DNA of 64,000 nucleotides from Serinicoccus kebangsaanensis (GTDB lineage Bacteria > Actinomycetota > Actinomycetes > Actinomycetales > Dermatophilaceae). The stretch is taken from assembly GCF_008919445.1 (NCBI RefSeq), contig NZ_VSLG01000013.1, positions 31,652-95,651 of the forward strand, in the 5' to 3' direction. This document shows, in pieces, positions 33,235-42,127 of the stretch. The position numbers and the translations under genes are program-made. The number at the start of each line of letters is the position of its first letter. Position 1 is the first letter of the stretch. Under the pieces are notes generated by a model. That model was not told where the DNA came from. It did not search any database and saw nothing but the letters and a program-made list of their open reading frames with translations.

Positions 33235-35002
33235 GGCTCTCCTCCAGCACTCCGTCGAGGGGCGCGTGCTCCGGCGGGCCGGACCAGGTCACCCTCCCCT
33301 GCTGCAGCACGACCACCCGGTCGGCGCTGCGGGCGAGCTCCAGGTCGTGGGTGATCATGATGCTGGTCCGCCCCTTGCTCAGCTCGGTGATGGCCTCGCC
33401 CACGAGCACCACGTTGTCCGGGTCCAGCCCGGTGGTCGGCTCGTCCAGGAGCAGCACCGGTGCGTCCCGGAGGAAGGCACGGGCCAGCGAGATGCGCTGT
33501 CGCTGGCCGCCAGAGAGACTCCCGCCGCGCTCGCTGACCTCGGTCTGCAGCCCCTCCGGCAGGTCGTCGGTGAACTCGGTCACCCGGGCCAGCCGGGCGG
33601 CGCGCTGCACCTGGTGGTCACCGGCCTCCGGCCGCCCCTGGCGGATGTTCTCCTCGATGGTGCCGGTGAACAGGACGGCCTCCTGCTGCACCAGCGCGAT
33701 CTGGCTCCGCAGGTCGCGCAGGTCCAGCTCGCGCAGGTCGGTCCCGTCCAGGTGCACGGTGCCGGAGCCCGGGTCCAGCAGCCGGAGCAGCAGCGAGGCG
33801 ACGGTCGACTTGCCGGAGCCGGACGGTCCGACCAGCGCCACCCGCTCCCCCGCCTGGATGCGCAGGTCGACGCCGCGCAGCACCGGCAGGCCGGGCACGA
33901 ACTCCAGGGTGACGTCCCGCAGCTCGACCCCGCCGCGCACGACGCCGAGCCGCACCGGGTCGGGCGGCGACACGATGTCCGGGGACTCGTCCAGCAGGTC
34001 CGCGACCCGCTCGCCGGACGCGCTGGCCCGGGCGATCCTGCCGGTGTACTTCGCGAGGTCGCGCAGCGGCTTCATCGAGGTCTTGAGGTAGGTCAGGAAG
34101 ATCACCATGTCGCCGGGGGTCATCGCCCCCTGCAGCACCCGGGCGCCCCCGAGCAGAAGCACTGCCGCGGTGGCGACCCCGACGAGCACGTCCGTGCGTC
34201 GCTCCAGGCCGGCGGCGAGGCGCCGGGCGACGACCCCGTCCTTGAGGGAGCGGTTGTTCGACCCCTGGAAGGTGGCCGAGCGGTCCCCCTCCATGCCGTA
34301 GGCCTGGACGTGCGTCATCCCGGTCAAGGTCTCCTGGGCGACGTTGGCCAGCTCGCCCTCGCTGCGCCGGGTCTTCCGTGACGCGGTGGTGATCTTGCCG
34401 GTGGACAGCCGGGAGAACAGTCCGAAGATGACGATGGCGATGAGCACGATGAGGGCGAGGACCGGGTCCAGCCAGGTCATCACGCCGAGCATCGCGACGA
34501 GGGTGAAGACATTGACGACCAGCGGCATACCGGCGGTGACGGCGACCTCCTGCAGCCGGCCGACATCGGCGACCAGCCGCTGCACGACGTCACCGGACCG
34601 GGCGCGCCCGTGATAGCTGCGCGACAGTCCCTGCACGTGGTCGAAGACCTGGGCGCGCAGCCGGGTCGCGACCCGGGACCCGCCCAGCGCGAAGGCCACG
34701 GTTGCGCCGTAGTTGCACACGGCGCGCAGGCCGATGATGGCGATGGTCGCCAGCCCGCAGGCGAGCAGCAGCTGCAGGCTGGCCTGCGGCCCGTCGTCCG
34801 CGAGGTCCGCACCGAGGCTGCGGGTCAGCGCGTCGATGGCCAGCTTGGTCGGCCACGGTTCCAGCACCCGGAAGATCACCTCGGACAGCAGCAGCACACC
34901 ACCTCCGGCGAGCAGCGTGCGCTGGCCGTCCAGGTGCGGCAGCACCAATCGCAGCGTCCGCCGCAGCGGGGAGGGGTCCGGTTGCCCGGTGCGGTCGCTC
35001 AT
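33227..35002 (-). CDS. ABC exporter (fused permease-ATPase, MsbA/multidrug type)
   Basis: 591 residues. A six-helix ABC_membrane domain (~1-320) includes VATRLRAQVFDHVQGLSRSY and the coupling region. The ATPase domain has Walker A GPSGSGKST (~383), signature LSGGQRQR, Walker B PVLLLDEP and H-loop MITHDLEL. Homodimeric exporters of this type flip lipids, glycolipids or peptides outward. The start ATG 35002 overlaps the preceding glycosyltransferase stop (ATGA). Cargo is probably the product of the three adjacent glycosyltransferases (inference). Confidence 0.9.
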   Translation of the reverse strand: MSDRTGQPDPSPLRRTLRLVLPHLDGQRTLLAGGGVLLLSEVIFRVLEPWPTKLAIDALTRSLGADLADDGPQASLQLLLACGLATIAIIGLRAVCNYGATVAFALGGSRVATRLRAQVFDHVQGLSRSYHGRARSGDVVQRLVADVGRLQEVAVTAGMPLVVNVFTLVAMLGVMTWLDPVLALIVLIAIVIFGLFSRLSTGKITTASRKTRRSEGELANVAQETLTGMTHVQAYGMEGDRSATFQGSNNRSLKDGVVARRLAAGLERRTDVLVGVATAAVLLLGGARVLQGAMTPGDMVIFLTYLKTSMKPLRDLAKYTGRIARASASGERVADLLDESPDIVSPPDPVRLGVVRGGVELRDVTLEFVPGLPVLRGVDLRIQAGERVALVGPSGSGKSTVASLLLRLLDPGSGTVHLDGTDLRELDLRDLRSQIALVQQEAVLFTGTIEENIRQGRPEAGDHQVQRAARLARVTEFTDDLPEGLQTEVSERGGSLSGGQRQRISLARAFLRDAPVLLLDEPTTGLDPDNVVLVGEAITELSKGRTSIMITHDLELARSADRVVVLQQGRVTWSGPPEHAPLDGVLEESHG

Positions 35003-36189
35003 CGCGCACCTGCCCCACGACGTGTGCGCAGCGGCGCCAGGGTCGAGCCCAGCACGTGCCCCCAGGAGTGCCGCTCCTCCATCCGGGCGCGGGCCGCGGC
35101 ACCCATCGTGGTCGCGGCGTCCGGGTCGCTCACGAGGGCGTCGATCGCCGCCGCGAGCGCCTCCGGGTCGGACGGTGGCACGAGCACACCGGTGCGGCCG
35201 TCCTCCACCACGGAGGGGATCTGACCGATGCTGGACGCGACGACGGGGAGCCCGGCGGCGGCGTACTCGTAGACCTTGAGCGGCGAGAAGTAGTGGTCCT
35301 CGCTCTCCGGGTAGGGCGCCACCGCGACCAGGGCGCCGGACAGCGCCGCCGGGACCTGCTCGGGCGGCAGCGCGCCGGTGAGCTGGACGTCGAGACGGTG
35401 ACGTGCCGCGGCCCGCTCGACCGCCTCCCGCTGCGGCCCGTCCCCGACGATCCGCAACCGCCACGGTGCCCGCGCGCGGGCGGCCGCCTCGACCAGGTCT
35501 TCCACCCCGTGCCACGGCTTGAGCGTGCCGACGAAGACGACGACGGGGTCGCCGGAGAGGTCGGGCGCGCCCGGCCGGATGCGGTCCGTGTTGACCCCGT
35601 TCGGCACGACCACGACGTGGGTCCCGGAGGAGGCGCCGAGCCCGGCCCGGTCCCGCACCCAGGCGGCGACCCGCTCGCTGACGCAGGCGACGACGTCGGC
35701 CGACCCGGCCTGCACGCGCAGCGCGCCCTCGGTGCCGGCCTCGTCGACGAGGACCCGGTGCTGACGCTGCTCGTCGATGAGCGGGGCGTTGACCTCCAGG
35801 ACCGTGCTCACCCGGTCGCCGAGACCCCGGCGCGCGGCGTGCAGGACGGTGGAGAAGAGCGAGTAGCGCTCGTAGACCACGTCCGGCGCGGCCGCGACCA
35901 CGAGCTGGGCGATCCGCGCGGCGGCCTGCCGCTGCGCGACCTCCCGTCGCGCCGCAGCGCCGGACTCGTCGGGACCGGCGCCCACCTTCCCCACCGGCAC
36001 GTGGTGGACCACCAGGTCCGCGAGGTCGGCCGGCACGTGCTCGGCGTCCCCCAGCCGGACGGCATACACCTCGACCTCGGCGCCGCGGGAGCGCCAGGCG
36101 CGGATGATCTCCTGGATGTGGACGCTGGCGCCCTTGGTGCCGAAGACGGGGATGCCGGGGTCGGCGCAGACGTAGGCGACGCGGGTCAT
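34999..36189 (-). CDS. Glycosyltransferase family 4 (second GT4 of the operon)
   Basis: 396 residues, GT-B fold. N-terminal acceptor domain (MTRVAYVCADPGIPVFGTKG, then ASVHIQEIIRAWRSRGAEV). C-terminal nucleotide-sugar domain with VVFVGTLKPWHGVEDLVEA, then YFSPLKVYEYAAAGLPVVAS, whose Glu belongs to the E-x7-E type motif. The start ATG 36189 overlaps the stop of the upstream glycosyltransferase gene. Retaining transfer of a sugar from a nucleotide donor; acceptor unknown. Confidence 0.88.
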   Translation of the reverse strand: MTRVAYVCADPGIPVFGTKGASVHIQEIIRAWRSRGAEVEVYAVRLGDAEHVPADLADLVVHHVPVGKVGAGPDESGAAARREVAQRQAAARIAQLVVAAAPDVVYERYSLFSTVLHAARRGLGDRVSTVLEVNAPLIDEQRQHRVLVDEAGTEGALRVQAGSADVVACVSERVAAWVRDRAGLGASSGTHVVVVPNGVNTDRIRPGAPDLSGDPVVVFVGTLKPWHGVEDLVEAAARARAPWRLRIVGDGPQREAVERAAARHRLDVQLTGALPPEQVPAALSGALVAVAPYPESEDHYFSPLKVYEYAAAGLPVVASSIGQIPSVVEDGRTGVLVPPSDPEALAAAIDALVSDPDAATTMGAAARARMEERHSWGHVLGSTLAPLRTRRGAGAR

Positions 36190-37421
36190 CGGTCGGCTCC
36201 TGCGGTCACGGCGGCCAGGTGGGCCGCCTGGGTGGTGGTGTCGAAGTCGCGCTCGACGAGCGCCCGGGCGCGGCGGGCCACGTCGGCCCGGGGCCACCCC
36301 GGCTCGGCCACCTGCCGCAGCGCGTCGGCGACCCGGGTGGCGAGCCCGTCCCGCTCGTGCGACAGCAGCAGCCCGGTCTGCTCGTGGGTGGCGGGCTGGA
36401 TCGCCTCGGGTATGCCGGTGACGTCGGTCGCGATGCACGGCACGCCGCTGGCCATCGCCTCGAGCAGGACGGTCGGCAGGCCGTCGGCGTTGCCGTCGGC
36501 GCCGACCACGCACGGGGCGACCATGACGTCGGCCCAGTCCAGCTCGGTCACCAGCTCGGCCTGGCTGCGCGAGCCGAGCAGGGTGACCACGTCGTCGAGA
36601 CCCGACCTGCGCACCTGGGCGGCCAGGTCGTCCGCCAGCTCGCCCTCGCCGACGATCCGGACCTGGAGCCGGGTGCCCTCGTCGCGGAGCAGGGCGGCGG
36701 CCTGGACGAGGTGGTCGAAGCCCTTCTTCTCCACGACCCGCCCCACCGCGAGCACCCGGAGGGTGTCGCCGACGGGTGCCGGGTCGCGGTAGGTGAAGCG
36801 GCACAGCTCGAGACCGTTGCGCACCAGGGCCACCTTGGGCTCGAGCGCGGGGTCGACCTGCTCGACCAGGAACCGGCGGTTGTAGTCGCTGATGGTGACG
36901 ACGGTGGACGCCCGGCGCAGCACCTCGCGCAGCACCACGCGGTCCACGTCGTCGTGGAAGAGGTCCTTGGCGTGCGTCGTGACGGTGAAGGGTATGCCGG
37001 TGAGGGCGCTGGCGATGGTGGTGCACCAGGAGGCCATGTTGGCGAAGTGGACGTGCACCCGGGTGATGCCGTCACGGCGCAGCCGCAGCGCCAGGTCCAC
37101 GCCCTGGGCGACGTCGGAGGGGTCGAGCCGGACGAGCAGCGGCATCAGCTCGCCCAGCCGGGCGCCGAAGTCGGGCAGCTCGGCCTGCGCCCGGGCGAAG
37201 ACCTCCCACTCGGCGGACAGCTTGTGCGCCCGCGGCAGGTGCGTGACCGGGGCCTGGACCTGGGCCAGCTGCGGGTGGAACCGGGAGTCGGTGGTCGGCC
37301 GCAGGGCATAGATGGCCAGGTCCTCACCGGCGGCCTCGCGGGCCAGGATCTCGGTGACGACGAAGGTCTCGGAGAAGCGGGGGTAGACCTTGAGCACGTA
37401 GGCGATGCGTTCAGACGGCAA
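36186..37421 (-). CDS. Glycosyltransferase family 4 (first GT4 of the operon)
   Basis: 411 residues. N-terminal SERIAYVLKVYPRFSETFVV, the characteristic 'PRxSETF' opening of a GT4 subgroup involved in exopolysaccharide or glycolipid synthesis. VHVHFANMASWCTTIASA and THAKDLFHDDV follow. The C-domain has VLAVGRVVEKKGFDHLVQA and the ADGLPTVLLEAMASGVPCIA motif. TTG 37421 is used as start: AGGAAGGG lies 9 nt upstream and it overlaps the preceding stop by 11 nt; extension further upstream is not family-like. Confidence 0.88.
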   Translation of the reverse strand: MPSERIAYVLKVYPRFSETFVVTEILAREAAGEDLAIYALRPTTDSRFHPQLAQVQAPVTHLPRAHKLSAEWEVFARAQAELPDFGARLGELMPLLVRLDPSDVAQGVDLALRLRRDGITRVHVHFANMASWCTTIASALTGIPFTVTTHAKDLFHDDVDRVVLREVLRRASTVVTISDYNRRFLVEQVDPALEPKVALVRNGLELCRFTYRDPAPVGDTLRVLAVGRVVEKKGFDHLVQAAALLRDEGTRLQVRIVGEGELADDLAAQVRRSGLDDVVTLLGSRSQAELVTELDWADVMVAPCVVGADGNADGLPTVLLEAMASGVPCIATDVTGIPEAIQPATHEQTGLLLSHERDGLATRVADALRQVAEPGWPRADVARRARALVERDFDTTTQAAHLAAVTAGADR

Positions 37422-38664
37422 CGGACAGCCCTTCCTCGCGACCGGACAGGCCTTCGGGGGCCAGGGCCGGCGAACTGCGGACCAGCCGGGCGGCCGAGCT
37501 CGCGACCGCGCGCAGCCCACCGAGGTCGAGGGACCCCCGGTCGACGCGACGGTGCACGGCCCGGGTCCACCACCGGCTGATCGCCGCCGGCGACAGGTCG
37601 TCCTCGCGCAGCAGGTCGGTGGCCCCGACGGCGGCGAGGGCCCGCGCCCTGATGAGCTGCTCGGTGCGGGGGCGCTCCCGGGGCACGAGCAGCGCCGGGA
37701 CGTCGGTGGCCAGGGTCTCGGCGACGGTGTTGTAGCCGGCCATGGAGACCGAGGCCGCGGACCGCCGGATGAGCCCGGCCGCGTCGTCGACGCTGCGGGT
37801 CACGGCCGTGCGCCGCCCGGCCTCGCGCTCGACCGCACGGTGGTCGGCGTCGGACATCTGGGGGCCGGTGATGAGGATGTGCCGGTGGCCTGCCGGCACC
37901 TCGGCCGCGGCCGCGGCCAGGCAGAGCCGGGTGCCGTCGCTGCCGCCACCGGCGGTGGTCACCAGGTAGGGCTGCTCCGGCTCCAGGTGGGTCGGCTCCT
38001 CGGCCCGCCCGTGCGCCAGGAACCCCTGGTAGCGCACCAGCGGGGCCAGCTCGGCGGGCAGCTCACCCGAGGCGCGCAGGTCGTGTACCCCGGGGTCGCC
38101 GTAGATCCAGATCTCGTCGTAGAGCTCGGCCACCAGGTCGGACGGTGTGCTGCGCCACTCGGAGGCGACGGCCTCGGGCGTGTCGAGGACGTCGCGCAGC
38201 CCGAGCACGAAGCGGGTCTGCGGCAGCTCGCGCCGCATGGCGTGCAGCCCCGCGAGCAGCTCCCCACCGACGCCCAGGGCGTGCCGGTCGACGACGACCA
38301 GGTCCGGCCGGAAGGCCAGGCCGGTGGCCCGCACGATCTCCCCCCGCACCGACAGCACCGCGTCCATGCCGAGGTCGAGGTGACGCGGCCCATACCCCCG
38401 CCGCTCCGCGCTCTTGCCGATCCCCGGCAGCGTGACGACGTCGAAGCCGCGCGGCAGGCTGCGGGCCGCGGCACCGGAGACACCGTTGAGCAGCAGACCC
38501 GTGACCAGGCTCCCGGTGAGGACGGGGATCCGCTGGGCGAGGGTGTGCGCCAGGGCGCGGTTGCGCCGGAAGTGCCCCAGACCCTGCGAGTCGTGGGAGT
38601 AGAAGACCACGCGCAGCGGCTCGCCGCTGCCACGGGTGGCGGTGACGCTGGTGCCCGTGTCCAT
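37411..38664 (-). CDS. MurG/GT28-like glycosyltransferase, first gene of glycan-export operon
   Basis: 417 residues. The N-terminus VVFYSHDSQGLGHFRRNRAL is typical of the COG4671 'predicted glycosyltransferase' group related to MurG. The donor-site half holds PYLVTTAGGGSDGTRL, SVSMAGYNTVAETLATDVPA and LLVPRERPRTEQLIRA. ATG 38664 has GGGAGAGG upstream. It heads a five-gene operon (GT28, GT4, GT4, exporter, tandem kinase) with every junction overlapping. A palindromic operator lies 80 bp upstream of the start. Confidence 0.85.
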   Translation of the reverse strand: MDTGTSVTATRGSGEPLRVVFYSHDSQGLGHFRRNRALAHTLAQRIPVLTGSLVTGLLLNGVSGAAARSLPRGFDVVTLPGIGKSAERRGYGPRHLDLGMDAVLSVRGEIVRATGLAFRPDLVVVDRHALGVGGELLAGLHAMRRELPQTRFVLGLRDVLDTPEAVASEWRSTPSDLVAELYDEIWIYGDPGVHDLRASGELPAELAPLVRYQGFLAHGRAEEPTHLEPEQPYLVTTAGGGSDGTRLCLAAAAAEVPAGHRHILITGPQMSDADHRAVEREAGRRTAVTRSVDDAAGLIRRSAASVSMAGYNTVAETLATDVPALLVPRERPRTEQLIRARALAAVGATDLLREDDLSPAAISRWWTRAVHRRVDRGSLDLGGLRAVASSAARLVRSSPALAPEGLSGREEGLSVAV

Positions 38665-38708
38665 CTCGTCCTCTCCCGCCCGACCCGGTGGCCGGGGCGT
38701 AGGGATGA

Positions 38709-38763
38709 GTGAACACAGCGTGAATGAGCGGCACATGACACACCGATGAGAGTCTTCTCATCG
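38709..38763 (-). promoter_or_regulatory. Regulatory region of the glycan operon: palindrome copy 2 and GTGAA direct repeat
   Basis: The palindrome CGATGAGA-GTCT-TCTCATCG is at 38744-38763, sharing 17 of 20 positions with 30860-30879. Nearer the gene, GTGAA occurs at 38709-38713 and 38720-38724, exactly 11 bp apart, the helical-phase spacing favoured by OmpR/PhoB-family regulators. A two-component system of that class is encoded immediately upstream. Confidence 0.65.
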
Positions 38764-38797
38764 GCTCGTCACCGGCCGGAAAGGGTGACCTCTCGGG

Positions 38798-39472
38798 TCA
38801 GCGCTCGAAGCGGTAGCCCACGCCGCGGACCGTGGAGATCCGGTCGGCGCCGAGCTTGGCGCGCAGGTAGCGGATGTAGACGTCGACGACGTTGGAGTTG
38901 CCGGTGACCTCGAAGCCCCACACCCGGTCGAGCAGCTGGTCCCGGCTGAGCACCTGACCGGCGTGGTCCATGAGCTCCCGGGCGAGGGTGAACTCGCGCG
39001 CGGAGAGCTCGGCCGGCCGGCCCTCGACGGTCACCGTCCGGGCCGGGATGTCCAGCCGCACCCCACCGACGTCGAGCACGTCCTCGCTGCCCCCCGCCCG
39101 CTGCGCCTCCGCGTGCTGGCGCAGCCGCAGCTTGACCCGCGCCCGCAGCTCCTCCACGCGGAACGGCTTGGGCAGGTAGTCCTCGGCCCCGCTCTCCAGC
39201 CCGTGGACGGTGTCCTCCACCGAGTCCCGCGCGGTGCACATGATCACCGGCACCGGCTCGTCCATGGTCCGCAGCATCCGCAGCACGGTGAAGCCGTCCA
39301 TCTTGGGCAGCCCCACGTCCAGCACGACCAGGTCGACGTCGGCCGCGGTCGCGGCCTCGAGGGCGGCGATCCCGTCACTGACCAGCGTGGTCCGGTGCCC
39401 GTCGCCCCGCAGCCCGCGGTCGATCACCCGGGCGATGCCCTCCTCGTCCTCAGCGATCAGGATGTGCGCCAT
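38798..39472 (-). CDS. OmpR/PhoB-family response regulator
   Basis: 224 residues. Receiver domain with acidic pocket EDE (residues 8-10), phospho-acceptor Asp52 (VVLDVGLPKMDG), Thr80 and Lys102 (YLPKPF). The C-terminal winged helix ends in VVDVYIRYLRAKLGADR then ISTVRGVGYRFER. Phosphorylated by the kinase encoded just upstream, it should bind DNA as a dimer. Its gene directly precedes the glycosyltransferase operon, whose promoter region has candidate sites. A weak hairpin (38768-38789) follows the stop. Confidence 0.93.
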   Translation of the reverse strand: MAHILIAEDEEGIARVIDRGLRGDGHRTTLVSDGIAALEAATAADVDLVVLDVGLPKMDGFTVLRMLRTMDEPVPVIMCTARDSVEDTVHGLESGAEDYLPKPFRVEELRARVKLRLRQHAEAQRAGGSEDVLDVGGVRLDIPARTVTVEGRPAELSAREFTLARELMDHAGQVLSRDQLLDRVWGFEVTGNSNVVDVYIRYLRAKLGADRISTVRGVGYRFER

Positions 39473-39481
39473 GCGGGCAGA

Positions 39482-41023
39482 CTACCCACCCGGGTGCAGG
39501 CTGCTCGCCCGCTCCGGCGGCGCCGTGGGGGCGCTGACCCGGTGGGCCGTCGGCGCGCTCACGACGGGGATCCAGATGGTGAACCTCGACCCCAGCCCCT
39601 CGACCGAGTCGACCGCGACGGCGCCTCCGTGCGCCTCGGCGATGGCGGACACGATGGCCAGCCCCAGCCCGCTGCCCTCGACCTGGCCCGCCGAGGAGGC
39701 CCGGCCGAACCGCTCGAAGACCCGCTCCTGCTCTGTCTCCGGTATGCCCGTGCCGTGGTCGGAGACGGACAGGGCGAGGTAGCGGCGGGCGGTGCGCGCG
39801 CCGCGCTCGATCGCGCGCTCGCGCTGCGGGTCGTCCTTGTCCACCCACCCGGTGCGCAGCTCGATGACGCTGCCGTGCTCGCTGAACTTCACCGCGTTGG
39901 CCGCCAGCTGCACCACCGCCTGGATGGCCCGGTGCCGGTCGAGCCTCATCTCGCCCTCGGCGTCCGCGGCGAGCTGCCACTGCCGCTCGCCCAGCGCGGT
40001 GACGCGCTCCATGCACTCGACCGCGAGCTCGGTCACGTCGGCCGGGGTGGGGCGCAGGAAGTCCTGCCGCTGCGCCTTGGCCAGGACCAGCAGGTCGTCG
40101 ACCAGGCGCTGCATCCGGTCCACCTCGTCCAGCATCAGGGTCCGGGTGGCGGTGACCTCTGCCGGGTCCTCCGGGCGCAGCAGCTCGGCGTTGCCGCGCA
40201 GGATGGTCAACGGCGTCCGCAGCTCGTGCGCGGCGTCGTCGAGGAACTGGCGCTGCATCCGGACGCCGTCCTGGATCCGGTCGAGCATCGCGTTGAAGCG
40301 GTGCGCCAGCTGGGTGATGTCGGTGTCCCCGGAGACCTCGACCCGTCGGGACAGGTCGTCGGTGCTGACCTGCGCCGTGGCGTCCTGCAGCTCGCGCAGC
40401 GGGCGCAGCAGCCGACCCAGCACGACGTGCGCCAGGACACCGGCGACGACGAGCGATCCCAGCCCGACACCGGCATACGTCCAGACCCGGCGCCAGATGT
40501 TGCCGTTCAGGGTGCCGGAGTCGATGGCGATGACGAAGGTCCCCTCCCGCTCCTCCTCCGGCAGCTGCACGTCCGCGATCATCACGGTCAGGGTGGTGCC
40601 CTGCGTGTCCACGGTGTCGATCACGGCGCGCCCCGGCTCGACGTCCGTCTCGCGAACCAGCGCGAGCACGTCCGGGTGGTCGACGCGGAAGGTCCTCTCC
40701 CCTCCGTCCTGCAACGTCGGCTGGCCGTCGATCACCGCGAGGAAGGCCTCGTTGGGCGAGGCGACCGACGTCTCCAGGAAGGCCCGCAGGAGCGCGTCCA
40801 CCTCCTCGTAGGGTTCGTTGTCCACCTCGGGCCCGGACTCGGCGAGACTCGTCACCTCCTGGACCTCCTGCTCCAGGTCGGCCTGGACCCGGTCCTGCAA
40901 CGACCGGAACTGGACGGCGAAGGACAGCACGCCGGTGAGCGCGATCCCCAGCGCCATCATGCTGACCATCATCACCAGGAGGCGCCGCCGGACGGTCCAG
41001 CCGCGGTGTCCGTCGGCGTTCAT
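39482..41023 (-). CDS. Membrane sensor histidine kinase
   Basis: 513 residues. Two transmembrane helices (LLVMMVSMMALGIALTGVLS ~16-35; YAGVGLGSLVVAGVLAHVVL ~180-200) flank an acidic ~145-residue extracytoplasmic sensor. A HAMP domain, the H-box DDAAHELRTPLTILRG (His ~266), N-box QLAANAVKFSE, G1 SDHGTGIP and G2 GSGLGLAIV follow. The acidic sensor may respond to cations or envelope charge (inference). ATG 41023 overlaps the DUF2891 stop (ATGA). Order is kinase before regulator, 9 nt apart. Confidence 0.92.
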   Translation of the reverse strand: MNADGHRGWTVRRRLLVMMVSMMALGIALTGVLSFAVQFRSLQDRVQADLEQEVQEVTSLAESGPEVDNEPYEEVDALLRAFLETSVASPNEAFLAVIDGQPTLQDGGERTFRVDHPDVLALVRETDVEPGRAVIDTVDTQGTTLTVMIADVQLPEEEREGTFVIAIDSGTLNGNIWRRVWTYAGVGLGSLVVAGVLAHVVLGRLLRPLRELQDATAQVSTDDLSRRVEVSGDTDITQLAHRFNAMLDRIQDGVRMQRQFLDDAAHELRTPLTILRGNAELLRPEDPAEVTATRTLMLDEVDRMQRLVDDLLVLAKAQRQDFLRPTPADVTELAVECMERVTALGERQWQLAADAEGEMRLDRHRAIQAVVQLAANAVKFSEHGSVIELRTGWVDKDDPQRERAIERGARTARRYLALSVSDHGTGIPETEQERVFERFGRASSAGQVEGSGLGLAIVSAIAEAHGGAVAVDSVEGLGSRFTIWIPVVSAPTAHRVSAPTAPPERASSLHPGG

Positions 41024-42102
41024 GGCCGCGCCGACGCCCCGTCGGCGAGCAGGGCGAAGGAGACCAGCCAGTGCGTGGCCATGAAGTCGCCCTCGGTGAC
41101 GTGGGACAGCACCGCGTCCTCCTGCTCGTCGGCAGCCTCCCGCAGCCGCGCGGCCGCCGGAGCGTGACTCCAGGGTGCCAGAGTCCGCAGGGCCCACGCG
41201 CGGGACAAAGCGAGCCCGAGCAGGTGCGCACCCTGCCCGTCGGTGGGGTCCAGCACCCGTGGCACCGCGAGCAGGTGCTCGTGCCGCCCCGCTCCGAGGT
41301 CGGGCAGGACGCGGGCCAGCCAGGCCGCGGCCTCCTCCGCGTCGAGCACGTCGACCATGAGCATCGCCTCGGTCAGCGCCGGGGAGAGGAAGTCCGAGCC
41401 TCCGGGCTCCTGGTCGGTGGGGGCCGGGCCGTCCTCGCCGAACCAGCCGCGGGCGGCCTCGTCGCAGGCACGCACCACGTCGTCACGACCGAGCCGTCGG
41501 TAGGCGTCGCGCAGCAGCAGGAGCGCGAAGGCGTCGTTCTGGTGCTTCCCGTGCCGCACCGGGTATGCCTGGCGTTCCAGGTGGTCCAGCACGTGTCCGG
41601 CGAGCAGGTCGGCGAGCGGCGCCAGCGCGTCGGACCAGCGGCGCGCCTGCACGTCCCGGGAGCCGAGCCGGTCGGCGGCGGCCGCCAGCTGCGCCGCCCA
41701 GGCCCAGCCGTAGGGCCGCTCGAAGCCCGGGCGATCCCGCAGGTAGGCGACCTCGACGGCGAGGTTCGCCGGGGTGAGCCGCTCCGACAGCAGCGCCCGG
41801 GCGGCGGCCGCCTCGCGCTCGCCGAGCGCGTCGGCATACCTGTCCAGGAGGGTGACCAGGGACCACTGCATGTGCACGCACGAGTGCCAGTCGAAGGAGC
41901 CGAAGAAGGCGGGGTGCAGCCGCTGCGGCGTGACGTCGGTGTCGTCCGGGCCGGTGACGACGTGCCCCGGAGCCCACGGGTATACCCTGCCGATCACCTC
42001 GCGCGCCAGCCTGCCCCAGGCGGCGGCGTGGCGGCCCGCCACGGTCTCGTGGTGCCCGTCGTGCGGGGGCTGCGGCGGCTGGGCGGGTGCGGAAGGTGTC
42101 AC
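41020..42102 (-). CDS. DUF2891 family protein
   Basis: 360 residues, soluble, alpha-helical. Family motif HPAFFGSFDWHSCVHMQWSL (~residues 65-84) plus RPYGWAWAAQLAAA and SDFLSPALTEAMLM, a layout reminiscent of (alpha/alpha)6 glycan-active barrels. Function unknown. GTG 42102 is preferred over ATG 42129, which would lie within the start codon of the divergent gene. Being translationally coupled to the histidine kinase, it may act in the same signalling or glycan process. Confidence 0.8.
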   Translation of the reverse strand: MTPSAPAQPPQPPHDGHHETVAGRHAAAWGRLAREVIGRVYPWAPGHVVTGPDDTDVTPQRLHPAFFGSFDWHSCVHMQWSLVTLLDRYADALGEREAAAARALLSERLTPANLAVEVAYLRDRPGFERPYGWAWAAQLAAAADRLGSRDVQARRWSDALAPLADLLAGHVLDHLERQAYPVRHGKHQNDAFALLLLRDAYRRLGRDDVVRACDEAARGWFGEDGPAPTDQEPGGSDFLSPALTEAMLMVDVLDAEEAAAWLARVLPDLGAGRHEHLLAVPRVLDPTDGQGAHLLGLALSRAWALRTLAPWSHAPAAARLREAADEQEDAVLSHVTEGDFMATHWLVSFALLADGASARP

Positions 42103-42113
42103 GGGTCCATTAC

Positions 42114-42119
42114 TACACT
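42114..42119 (+). promoter_or_regulatory. -10 box TACACT for leaderless thioesterase gene
   Basis: TACACT ends 8 nt before ATG 42128 with no ribosome site. The divergent DUF2891 start (42102) is only 25 nt away, so both promoters share this short gap. Confidence 0.45.
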
Positions 42120-42127
42120 CGCGCACC

